Part shown: positions 17,956-26,349 of the stretch, in pieces
How positions within the stretch are numbered: the stretch's first letter is position 1
Layout of the letters: the number at the start of each line of letters is the position of its first letter
Source: Lenisia limosa
Taxonomy: Eukaryota > Breviatea
Assembly (NCBI GenBank): GCA_001655205.1
Contig: LPNZ01010311.1
Location: forward strand, 1-26,349
Direction: 5' to 3'
DNA length: 26,349 nucleotides
Made by a program: the position numbers and the translations under genes
The notes under the pieces: generated by a model
Seen by the model: the letters and a program-made list of their open reading frames with translations, nothing else
Databases searched by the model: none
What the model was told of the DNA's origin: nothing

Positions 17956-18634
17956 TCATACAATACCAAGCTGTTTCATGGCCGAAAGAATGGTGTCCAC
18001 AGCATCATCACATGACTCAGAAGTAATCCTAAGAAGCAACGGTTCCCCTTTGGTCGAACTTGGTGAAAAGGCCCTTATTTCAGGAGGCTGTCCGTATTTT
18101 TCATAGTTGGGCCAAATAGTTTTGTAAAAATATCTACATTGAATGATATAACTTATTCCCTTACTCTGGGTTTTCTTTTAACCAGCTATCTCTCTGACAC
18201 CTTCTGTTGAAGCATGTTTCTTTTGGAATGTCAAGAAACACAACCAAGTCAGCCTTCTGAACAATTTCAGGTGGGTGAAGGGATAAAAATCCTTCTGAAA
18301 TTACAAGTGAATTCTAAACCAGTTACTGAGAAGAAGCAGCCCTACAGTGAGCATTGCTGAAGAAACTGCTGCAGAGTAACGGTCTAAGTCAAGAGCATCT
18401 GGTGAATCCCAACAAGGCTCTTCTCCAGTGAAAACGTCGGTTAAATGATGTTCCTATTGATATATTATCAACCATCATCGTCATACCTCGTGAAAAAAGT
18501 GATCTTGACGAATGACACGAGTATTAGGGACTTTTAAAACCAATTCTTTCAGAATAGTTGTTTTCCCTAATAAATGTCAGAACATACAGCTCCCACACCA
18601 ACCTGAACCAGAAGCTCCCGAAATCAAAATCATG
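17956..18634 (-). CDS. NMRK: nicotinamide riboside kinase-like P-loop kinase
   Basis: This enzyme phosphorylates nicotinamide riboside to NMN in NAD salvage. Five larger exons (18634-18604, 18566-18487, 18453-18346, 18313-18165, 18133-17956) give 181 codons, close to the roughly 190-200 of the family. The P-loop GASGSGKTT is at residues 6-14. A substrate Asp lies in RQDHFFHE, matching the S-Q-D-D-F-F element of NRK1. DSPDALDLDRYSAAV precedes LVISEGFLSL and VVFLDIPKETCFNRR, then YKTIWPNYEKYG corresponds to the V-W-P-x-Y-x-K-Y lid-region motif. Uridine kinase is a less likely alternative because this W-P-Y motif is characteristic of NRKs. The gene is convergent with the GATA gene (40 bp between stops) and divergent from the C2CD3-like gene. 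Confidence 0.88.
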
Positions 18635-18981
18635 GCTAAAACTAAAAACTTTGAAAAATCTCACTCGTGCTAAGTTGATACTGGTGAGAGCTAGGGATCA
18701 CAGTCACAGCACAGCTCTCAATGCAGTATTCTCTCAGTTGTATAATTATGTTTTTTTAATTATAAAACGATTCTAAAACCTAACGGTTGGAGAGAAAAGG
18801 AGAGAAAAGGTTGAGAAACTGAGTCTAAATAGACCCGCCGGCGGTCAGGTACTCACCTTTGTCTTTGACTTGTGTCCTCACTCCCTCCCTCCCTCCTCTC
18901 CCACTCCCTCTTTTCGTGCCCTGGTCGCGGAGGAAGAACCCCAACTCACTCACATTGGTACCCTCGTCGCCTCATCGCAAT
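18635..18981. promoter_or_regulatory. divergent promoter NMRK / C2CD3-like
   Basis: The spacer between opposite start codons contains a perfect 10-bp palindrome CCGCCGGCGG at 18835-18844, a pyrimidine-rich tract (18875-18915) and short repeats of GAGAGAAAAGG (18790-18810). Promoter function is inferred from position. Confidence 0.5.
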
Positions 18982-21435
18982 ATGCAAGCGCCAGAAGAAG
19001 CCAACCTGGACAAAGATTGTTATCCAACTCGGACAGACCATCAGCGAAGTGTGACAGTGAATCCTCCCCCAACTGCCGACCTTGGGCTCTATTTTCATGT
19101 GAGGGACTCCAATGGAATACCTTCAAGACCAAGAGGACTTCGTAACTGCTGTGTCACAGTTAGAATTCCGGGACCTTTAAAAAAAAAGTAGTGTTCCACA
19201 CCTTTTATATTACTGTATCCAGACTTGAAACCACAGTTTGCTGGGGTGATAACAGGCCAGATTTTGATTGGCATGGAATGGAAACAATTAAATGGACAGC
19301 CCAGTAAGCATATGCGTTTTATTTACAATATATTCAGGTCTTTGAAAATGTTCCAATCGAACTCCTGCGTTTGTGAAATATGGGATCGACATCACCTTGG
19401 TTCAGATGAATTAATTGGAACTGCCATGTAGGTTTTAAGAATAGTTTGTCTTTTTGGTGATTAAATCACGGTTGTGCTCGTTGAACTGGATTTCTACTCT
19501 ATTCTATTTACTATTGGGACTTATTATCCGTTCTCTTTGAGGACTTTTTCAAGATGTACGTTAATATTAGTCGATAAAGCCTTTGGTGTATGCAATTCCA
19601 GCTCTCTGGCACCTTCTGAATCTGTGGCGCAGATTTTGGAGGGCCTACCCGGGTTATATCTAGTATAAGCGTAATAATGTTGAAGGCTTCCGTCAGATGC
19701 CACCTTAAATTATTCCTCGTCTCTACATATTCTATTTTTTTCTTCACTTTTATGGGGGGGGGGGGAGTAAAAACACCTCTTTTTTTCAGAGGATAACAAT
19801 CTAGTATTCCTCTTTCGGGGCTTTACTCTGAGCTTGAGTACTTGCTAAATGGTGTTGAAAATGAAGAGGTTAGAATTTTACTAGTTTTCTTTGTCATTAT
19901 TTAGAGCCCAATTGACTTACCGCAAGACTTACTCTATCTTGACGCTAACTTCCCTATCAATAATCCATTCGCCTTGGCTTCTGATGTTATCCCTTACTCC
20001 AAACCTTCTCTTGCTACCCATTCAAGTTTGTGCTTTTCTCTATATATATTGTTTTAACTACATTAGATTATCTCACCGCTGCAACTCTTCGTGTCATTGT
20101 TGCTGTTGGTCCGTTGCCTAGCACCGCTTGGCTTCTGCGTCGTGGTATCATGCAAGACCAGCCAGTTTCTGATTGGCCGTCTTCGAACCTCCTTGCTCAG
20201 GAAGTTTCCGAAAATCCATTAAAGCAAGATGCGGCAATAAATTGCTCCCTTGGCCTCCTGGGTGGATCAGTAAATGCTTTTTGCAACACTTCAGCACAGA
20301 CCTTTCCCCAAGAACCGATTTTGGTTCGAAAGTCATGCCTCATTGAGAAGACTCTTCAGCCTGTTGGTCACTCAGCAAAGCCTCCACTCATACCACCTCA
20401 GCAGACTGCAATTCTTTCATCCCCTCTCGTTACTCCTGAAAGCGCCATTAAGACAGAATCACAGCTGGAAGGGAACACACCCGTTCAGCCAATGCAATCT
20501 GCTCCAATTCACCCCAAAACTCCTCCTCAGTCGCATAAGTCATTAACTATCCTTACCCCTGAGACTTACCCTCCTTCCGCACAGAAAACTCTTTTCGCTC
20601 CAACTTCTCCAATTATCGAAAGCAATACTGGAAATGAAGTTTCCCTCATTCCCCCATCCCCAATCACGGTTGTTCAAAATGAAGAGTCTTTTTGTCAGGA
20701 TGGCTTGGAACAAACCATCATTGAAGTTGATGTTGAGCCCGAACCTACTTCTCGCATGGTTGACACTGCTACCAATGCGGCATCTCTTTTATCAAATTGC
20801 TATTTGTTTAGTGTTTCCATCTTGTCAGCTAACGAGCTTGAAGCACAGCCTGACTCAGAGGTATATGTTCAGTATCAGTTTCCTCGTGCAGGTGGTTCAT
20901 TGGCAGCTCTTCATTCAACTCCACCCCGCATTATTCGTCAAGCTAGCCAAGTATCTAAAACTTACTGTGTTGATTTTGACTGGACATGCTTGCATTCAAT
21001 AAGGTTGGTTCAGGTAGTTGTTTACCTATGTTTAGCTTACCTCCTTCAATCCAAGTTGAAGATTACTTAACTAAAGATGGAATTGCATTAGAATTTGAAA
21101 TTTGGTCACATTCAGCTGGACAGGCAGCAACCGTTTTAGGAAAAGCTGTTTTCCCTTCTGACCAACTCCTTGCAATTTTCAGAGGAGAGGTTTGTTAAAA
21201 AGAATATATTTATTTGATACGTTCAGCCGCAAAAATACTGGCTCTGGATTCGAGATGATACCCAAGAAGGGTATGTAGCGGTAGTATTCTAAGAGAATAG
21301 ATACCTCATAATAATTTACCATTCAGATATCCCTGTGTTGGAAGAATAAAAGCAGGGTTTTCAGTTCGACGAAACCCACCAGTCTCATTTGACCATGACC
21401 AATTGGCCACCAAATATGGAGATATGTCCATGTAA
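18982..21435 (+). CDS. C2CD3: C2-domain protein, C2CD3-like (centriole elongation factor)
   Basis: Resolved exons are 18982-19187, 19223-19303, 19338-19427, then an unresolved part, then about 19801-19868, 19905-20025, 20067-21003, 21036-21189, 21227-21270 and 21327-21435. The N-terminus (LGLYFHVRDSNGIP, TVCWGDNRPDFDW, CEIWDRHHLGSDELIGTA) and the C-terminal part (YLFSVSILSANELEAQ, DSEVYVQYQFP, LEFEIWSH, KYWLWIRDD) are two C2 domains. They are separated by a Pro/Ser/Gln-rich linker of about 200 residues. The C-W-G-x3-P-x-F element and the VQY-x-FP strand recall C2CD3, which elongates centrioles. This homologue is far shorter than animal C2CD3 (about 2000 residues or more). Between 19428 and 19800 an open stretch (VVLVELDFYSILFT, LILVDKAFGVCNSS) is probably coding, but no junction fits; a 12-base G run (19754-19765) lies there. 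Confidence 0.6.
19754..19765 (+). repeat. poly-G tract
   Basis: Twelve consecutive G within the unresolved part of the C2CD3-like gene. A length error here would be intronic under my model but may point to wider assembly trouble. Confidence 0.9.
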
Positions 21436-21564
21436 AATCCATGTAATCGGATAGTATTTGTATAGTATTAGGAAGGTCTTTGATGTGAATGTAATACATA
21501 TTATTTATTGTGTAATAATTGGTGAAAATATATTTTACATCAAAAGAGGATTACACAAAAATAG

Positions 21565-23650
21565 TCAATTGGAAAAAGATTCGGGAATTACCATGGGAAA
21601 TAGATTAATAGGTGGGAGCGTCTGAGAAATGAATCACTTCAAATAGCTTACTTGAAGTCGTTTGTAGTATGGAGAGTTAGAAAACACAATAAACACCTTG
21701 TTGTCCTGATGCTGTGTTTCAATAGTTCCTTCAGAGTTAACAAATCCAAGAACCCACCATGATAATGCGCTCTGAGGTTATAGGGATACAAATCAAAGAA
21801 TTGAATAATAGGAACAACCATTTGGTCATGATGTCTCTAAAAGGTCAAGAAATTACTGAAGGATATACTTGACATATTTCTTCGGAGAGATAGAAAAAAC
21901 AAGACTTCTTTGAGGAATCCAATTGACTAAGAGATCTTAATTCAGAGCAATTTTTTATTCTAAAATATCATAATCGATGAAAATAAATCCGACTGTTCAA
22001 ATGTATCAAGGAAGTAAAACTGAGATTTTAAGTTTTCTCTTGAAGGGGTGTAACTAACTGGGTACTCTTCATTGAAAAACTAAAGATGATTCAAAATAAC
22101 AATCCTACCGCAAAATTCTGAAAAGAATCTTCTGTGTGAAGTCCTGATTAGTTAAATCAAACATATTTATACATAAATAAAGAGGCTATGATATAGTGAA
22201 CAAGGTTTCTGACTCTTTCTGTGACGTTTTCTCGACTAGCATCACGCGAGAAAAAAAGATCTTCTTTATGTTCTAATAGCCCAAGAGTTGTTGAGGATTC
22301 GCTGGAAGATTGGTGTGTAGTTTTATTGGAATTAAAGAGTAAAAATCTGTTTCTGGTATAGGGAGTGCATTTTGCTATATTGTTCACCATTAATAATAAG
22401 TATTATAACAAGAACAAAATAAAACAAATATCCAAGGATTTTGAGTACAGGAAGTTTTTCAAACTAGGTTTCAATTTTGAAGTTTTAATTAGATTCTTGC
22501 TGATAATTGATATTGAGAGTTCCTTATTACACGTATACATAGCCTCCTTTGAAATTTGCCATTTCTTATTTAATATTGTTTGTATTTGTGCATACCTCCG
22601 ATTTGACCAATGTTTTTGTTTCTTGAAATTTCAGGATAAAGGCATTGTCTATCATGGCGAAAGCCTAAACAGTTTATTTTAAGATAGTAAATAAAATACC
22701 TTGATCCCTTAGTGACCAATCCTAAACGATAAGAAAAATAACAACACGTAAAGAGTAATCCTACCCAATTGGTTGATGGCCAAGTCATTTCCTCATAGAC
22801 CCATCGTGGTAAAAACCATCCCAGACCGGGCATAAAGTCTGTCCTTCTAATTCTGGTTTTGTCTTTCACAGTGTGCTTCTTGCCATTGTCGTTCCAAGTT
22901 GAAATACACCAAATTGTATGATCTTCCATTGCAACAGGAACCGTGTAGTCAAAATACAAAAAGAAGTCTGGTGATACAATCAAATCATCTTCCAATATAA
23001 TCACTCCTTCAGCATTGTGATAAGCCTAATATAACGTTAAGAGAATGAGCCCTTCACCTCAATAACTTGAAAAGCATGGTACAAAAAGAAGGAGTAGTGC
23101 TCATCAATATTTGTTCTAAGAGTGAGCTGAACCAGATAATTACTACCCACTTTTGATGCTGATAGTGTCGTAAACCTGTGCTTTGGATTACTTTAGTCAC
23201 TTCCAGATTATTGCCATCCTTGAAACATAATAAGTTGAAATAAGATAACTTTAATTGAAACCATCAGGTAAAATAATAACAATGGGCAAATAATGATATA
23301 GACAAACCTGGAATATTGTCACCAGATATGGATTTACTCCCTCAGTTCCAAGAAGAGCTTCAATGACTTGGAGAAGACTCTCTGGTCTGTTGTATGTTGG
23401 CTGTCGAAGTAAGTTTACAAATAGAAGCCTACAATTATGACAGGATAACCTTTTGTTGTTGATCCATCAGAAGGAGGTTCAAAGACAAGGTTAGGCTAGA
23501 GAAATCAACTTTTAAAGGAAACCTTCTTCTTACAGCTGGTAGCAATGGTTGCTCAATATTGCCCTTGAAAAAGAAAAAAGGAAGGAATGCAAGCACCAAA
23601 AGAAGAAATACCACAAGGTGTCTCGTCCCAAACTTGGAAAAGAGTTCCAT
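21565..23650 (-). CDS. MGAT1: GT13 N-acetylglucosaminyltransferase (MGAT1/POMGNT1-like)
   Basis: Members transfer GlcNAc from UDP-GlcNAc in the Golgi, either starting complex N-glycans (MGAT1) or extending O-mannose (POMGNT1). Fourteen exons (23650-23534, 23495-23433, 23400-23308, 23218-23151, 23115-23058, 23025-22765, 22721-22700, 22664-22596, 22143-22109, 22079-21994, 21959-21869, 21836-21819, 21771-21652, 21621-21565) give 385 codons. It has a type II signal anchor (HLVVFLLLVLAFLPFFFF), YPVIIPTYNRPESLL at the fold start, the metal-binding EDD near 145-147 (GVIILEDDLIVSPDFFLYF), WCISTWNDNGKK, the acceptor-side FMPGLGWFLPR, and RQCLYPEISRNKNIG. The conserved domain order supports an active enzyme. 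MGAT1 versus POMGNT1 is not settled by the motifs. The intron 22144-22595 is 452 nt, long for this locus. The C-terminal exons from 22143 down are less conserved and less certain. Confidence 0.85.
22144..22595 (-). other. long intron of the GT13 gene (452 nt)
   Basis: The flanking exons join in phase across it. Inside, the minus strand has a 77-codon frame (22157-22390) of low-complexity, Ser/Asn-rich type that resembles no family, and strongly AT-rich sequence otherwise. A missed exon cannot be excluded. Confidence 0.5.
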
Positions 23651-24094
23651 TTGAAGAAAGTTCTAAAGATATCAAAATAGGAGTTAGTCAATTTTGTGAA
23701 ATGAAGACAATTAGTAAAAAGTAGAAACAAGTTTCATACATTGAAAGGCTTTAAAGAGAGATAAAAAATCTTTACCGTGTTGTTAAAGCATAGAACTCAG
23801 AAAAATGGCTCCGTAAGCGATCATGACTTCTGACAGGTTGGACGATTGGACTGCGGGGAGGGGGCAATAATTTGTTGGGTTGTTGGGCTGAAAGATAAAT
23901 AAATAATAAATAACCAGAATAACTACCCAAATGGGAAAGAAGAGGAAGGAGGGGCAGGTTGGGTACTTACTGTGGAAAGGGGGGAAGAGGTGGGGCGTTG
24001 AGCGTTGACGTGATATCTTTTTGTTTTTGTTTTCTTATTTTATTTTTTTCCTTTCTTTTGTATTTATTTATTTATTTGTGAAAAGTCAATCACA
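23651..24094. promoter_or_regulatory. divergent promoter GT13 / SF3B5
   Basis: The spacer between opposite start codons has a G-rich, CpG-containing block (23940-24015, including GGCGTTGAGCGTTGACG) and a TATTTATT-repeat T-rich leader (24040-24080) just before the SF3B5 ATG. No named element was recognised. Confidence 0.5.
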
Positions 24095-24693
24095 ATGGTA
24101 AGGATTGTCCCTTTTTTTTCTTTCATATTTGTAGTCTTCAGAGAAATTTAACATGCAAGCTCAGCTTGAGCATCTTCAAGCCAAGCATGTTGGTACTGGA
24201 CATCCAGAAACAACACAATAGTACGCACACTTTCGTTAATGTCTTATTTTTTAGTGAATGGATGGTTAATGTTCATCGTGATAGCCTTGCGTCTTTTGTT
24301 GGTCACCCCAACCTTTTGAGCTATTTTGCTATTGCTCAAAATGTGTCATCAGGGAGAGCACGAGCAGAAATGATGAATGTTTGAGGGTCTTTCCGATGAA
24401 TATCTGTGATTAGATAGGGAGGCTCCCCCCCCCCTTTTCTCATTTTGTCATTTTGTGAGTCAAAGGCAAAGAGGATAAACTGGTGTTCTCATACAATGGC
24501 AGATACAACCTTTCTCATTATTAATTAATTTAATTCAGCCTTAGTTTTCCTTTCCTTCAAAAATCTACTTTGTGTCAACCTGTATGATGAGTAAAATTGG
24601 ATACGTCTTGTTCTACATCGCAGTTTCACATTTTAGAAAATGATGAGCCCATGTGGTTTACCTCCTAAGAAGCCAGATCATCTTAATAACTAA
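24095..24693 (+). CDS. SF3B5: splicing factor 3B subunit 5 (SF3b10)
   Basis: This is a small core subunit of the U2 snRNP SF3b complex that helps branch-point recognition. Four exons (24095-24097, 24135-24220, 24255-24378, 24637-24693) join to 89 codons; the animal protein is 86. The sequence follows the family closely: QAQLEHLQAKHVGTGHPETT, then YEWMVNVHRDSLASFVGH, then NLLSYFAIAQN, and the C-terminal KMMSPCGLPPKKPD, matching the K-M-L-Q-P-C-G-x-PP ending. The first coding exon is the ATG alone, with GTAAGG directly after it. The last intron (24379-24636, 258 nt) is long for this locus and carries a 10-base C run (24425-24434). Confidence 0.96.
24425..24434 (+). repeat. poly-C tract
   Basis: Ten consecutive C inside the last SF3B5 intron; unlike the other long G or C runs it does not adjoin a gap. 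Confidence 0.9.
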
Positions 24694-24786
24694 ATGTATC
24701 TATCCTTTTTATGTCATCAGTTAAGTTATGATGTCGAGACTTGAAGACGAGGAAAATATAGTTATTTGAATTCAAAGAAGTGTACT

Positions 24787-26349
24787 TCACTGTTTCTGTT
24801 TTTTTCTCATCTAAAAACATTATTTGAAGAAGTTGCTTACCATTTCTTTTTCAGCAACAGCAGCTCTAGCAAGTGCGCGTTGGTGTCGCGAACTACCTGT
24901 ATTGGAAGGAGGAATAACTGTTGCTTGTTCCTTTTCAGGTAATGATTGACTTGGAAGGGCTGAAGGACTCGGCGATTGAAGAGCAAGAGAATCCGTCGTA
25001 TGGTTTTCAACAACTTTGTGGGAGGAAATGTCTTCTGAAGTAGGAGGCTCTTCAACAGAAGATTGTGATGTTTTGCTTCCTGGTTATAAATAATCAATGA
25101 CTTTTTTTAATGTGAGCAATCAAAGAATCAAAAGAGGAAGAATTTCTTCTGACTAAAGGGAAGGTCATATGGACAAATTGTCTTACTATATGATTCTCTA
25201 TCTTTAGTTGTTATTTCAGACTTCGACTTAAAATCTGTGGTGCGAGGTTCTTTGGCTTTTAACCTTGCTTTAATATCCTCTTCTTCATGGACCTGAAAAT
25301 AAAACCCCTGGCATGAAACTATTACCTTTTGAGCGAGTTTTGCATAAGAAATTGGAACTTGTGCATCAACCTACACAATCAATTTCATAAGACAATCATA
25401 AGATATTGATATAATGTTGAACATATATTATAATATATACACATATGATGCACAATATATTCTATTATTCATCTGATATCCTATATCCTATGGATATCGA
25501 ATATTGTAAAATAAAAACACGCCCTTTATCATATGATGTACCCATTCATTCGTATAAAGAATAATTGAGGCAAAGAAAAGTTTTGAGAATACGTTGTACG
25601 CATTCCAATTACTGGTGTTCCAATGGAGTACTTACGAATATCTCAGAAAATATCGAGATGTACTCATTGGTATTTTGAGAGTTTATAGTTCTCAACCTGA
25701 TATAATAGTGTATAGGTTATTCTCCTCCATTGAACTCCGTTTATACGCCTTCACCACTTAAAAACTCACATACCTCTGAGTCATGTAAAATTCGGAATTG
25801 CTTATGCCTTTCAATCATTTCCTGGATTATTAAAACGCTAAAAGATTCACCTGCACACAATCATCAGTTGTAATGAAACAAAATCCACAAACCTCTTTTG
25901 TTCCTTTTGTTGAAAGATGATACTTTGTCAATAATTTCCTTAAATCAGCTGGTTTGAGAATGTGGAACACAACTCTTGGAAGGTATTTTTGTCTGGAAAA
26001 TAAAGATGAATTGTATTTCTTACTGAATTGGAGAAGCAACTGCTGAACGGACTGGTGGCTTTGGTTTATCTTTTTCATGGATGTCCAGACATTCATTTGC
26101 ATGTATTTCAATTTTGCTCTTGTGAAAATAATTATTGCAGAAAGGGCAAAGTACCCCTTCAACTTCTGTTTTTGGTGGTGCAACATCCTCTTCTTTTACT
26201 TTCTTTGTAACAACATGTCTTTGATTGGGTAAACTTGTACTTGAGGGAACACTGTCAGCTTGAGTCCTATCATGTTAAAGGCAAAATATGCTCACCTGGC
26301 ATATGCCCAATAAGTGAGAATATTATCAATAAGGGGTACACGAACAAGG
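24787..26349 (-). CDS. RAD18: RAD18-like E3 ubiquitin ligase, N-terminus beyond window
   Basis: RAD18 with RAD6 monoubiquitinates PCNA at stalled forks to start translesion synthesis. Nine exons are visible (26349-26296, 26266-26024, 25992-25893, 25821-25774, 25370-25326, 25292-25187, 25152-25102, 25079-24841, 24810-24787), about 300 codons to TGA. The first carries the segment that follows the RING in RAD18 (LIDNILTYWAYAR); the RING itself is past 26349. Next comes a UBZ4 finger of form C-x2-C-x11-H-x3-C (CPFC, then IHANEC), then a SAP motif (LKPADLRKLLTKYHLSTKGTKE) running into EMIERHKQFRILHD. The tail is Ser/Pro-rich and ends in basic MRKKQKQ. Introns are 22-71 nt except 25371-25773 (403 nt). 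The 22-nt intron 25080-25101 is needed for the frame. Confidence 0.9.
25371..25773 (-). other. long intron of the RAD18-like gene (403 nt)
   Basis: The flanking exons (ending ILHDSE and beginning VDAQVPISY) join in phase. The interior is AT-rich with TATA-type dinucleotide stretches at 25420-25500. No exon or element was recognised. Confidence 0.55.

Noticed and set aside
22157-22390. A 77-codon minus-strand frame inside the GT13 intron as a separate gene or exon
   Set aside because: Low-complexity residues with no family signal, and the flanking GT13 exons already join in phase without it.
1-26349. Reassigned stop codons as in ciliates
   Set aside because: TAA, TAG and TGA all end well-conserved proteins at the expected C-termini, so the standard code is used.
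1-26349. tRNA or rRNA genes and CRISPR arrays
   Set aside because: No B-box-like plus acceptor-stem pairs, rRNA-like segments or regularly spaced repeats were seen by eye.

Overview
The window is a nuclear contig fragment from a gene-dense, AT-rich, intron-rich eukaryotic microbe. The standard genetic code applies: genes that I could splice end in TAA, TAG and TGA. Coding regions are cut by many very short spliceosomal introns, mostly 29-45 nt (shortest inferred 22 nt, longest 1130 nt). Donors are GTAAG, GTATG, GTTGG or GTTTG, and acceptors are TAG, CAG or AAG. Gene content includes a C10/C12orf57 homologue, a C2CD3-like centriolar C2 protein, an ESRP/hnRNP-F/H-type RRM protein, GT13 GlcNAc-transferase and an M6P-receptor-like protein. 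This points to a free-living protist of broad eukaryotic ancestry that probably builds centrioles. I cannot place it in a phylum; an amoebozoan, an early opisthokont relative or a small-intron stramenopile would all fit.

Layout, with strand: unknown 3' exon 887-1054 (+); INO1 1150-3139 (-); C10 homologue 3705-4057, cut by a gap (+); Qc-SNARE STX8-like 4212-5257 (-); RPF1 5555-6910 (+); MRH/M6PR-like receptor 7051-8215 (-); bifunctional PFKFB 8523-11556 (+); ESRP-like RRM protein 11615-13222 (-); bHLH factor 13932-14903 (+); TAP42/IGBP1 14925-16243 (-); GATA factor 16641-17915 (+); nicotinamide riboside kinase 17956-18634 (-); C2CD3-like 18982-21435 (+); GT13 GlcNAc-transferase 21565-23650 (-); SF3B5 24095-24693 (+); RAD18 24787 to beyond the end (-). 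Exon models were built by hand from splice sites, unbroken reading phase and family similarity.

The most striking property is architectural. All 16 genes alternate in strand without exception. Every start region is therefore a shared divergent promoter (about 300-710 bp between start codons) and every 3' end faces another 3' end (21-140 bp between stop codons where measurable). The products belong to unrelated housekeeping pathways: inositol synthesis, vesicle fusion, ribosome biogenesis, fructose-2,6-bisphosphate control, PP2A regulation, NAD salvage, glycosylation, splicing and DNA-damage tolerance. The order therefore looks structural rather than operon-like.

Six N-gaps (4058-4211, 5285-5377, 7490-7690, 8363-8435, 9833-9910, 12642-12686) interrupt genes or promoters, and four of them abut homopolymer-rich runs. 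The only sign of a mobile element is a decayed, reverse-transcriptase-like fragment inside the outsized PFKFB intron.
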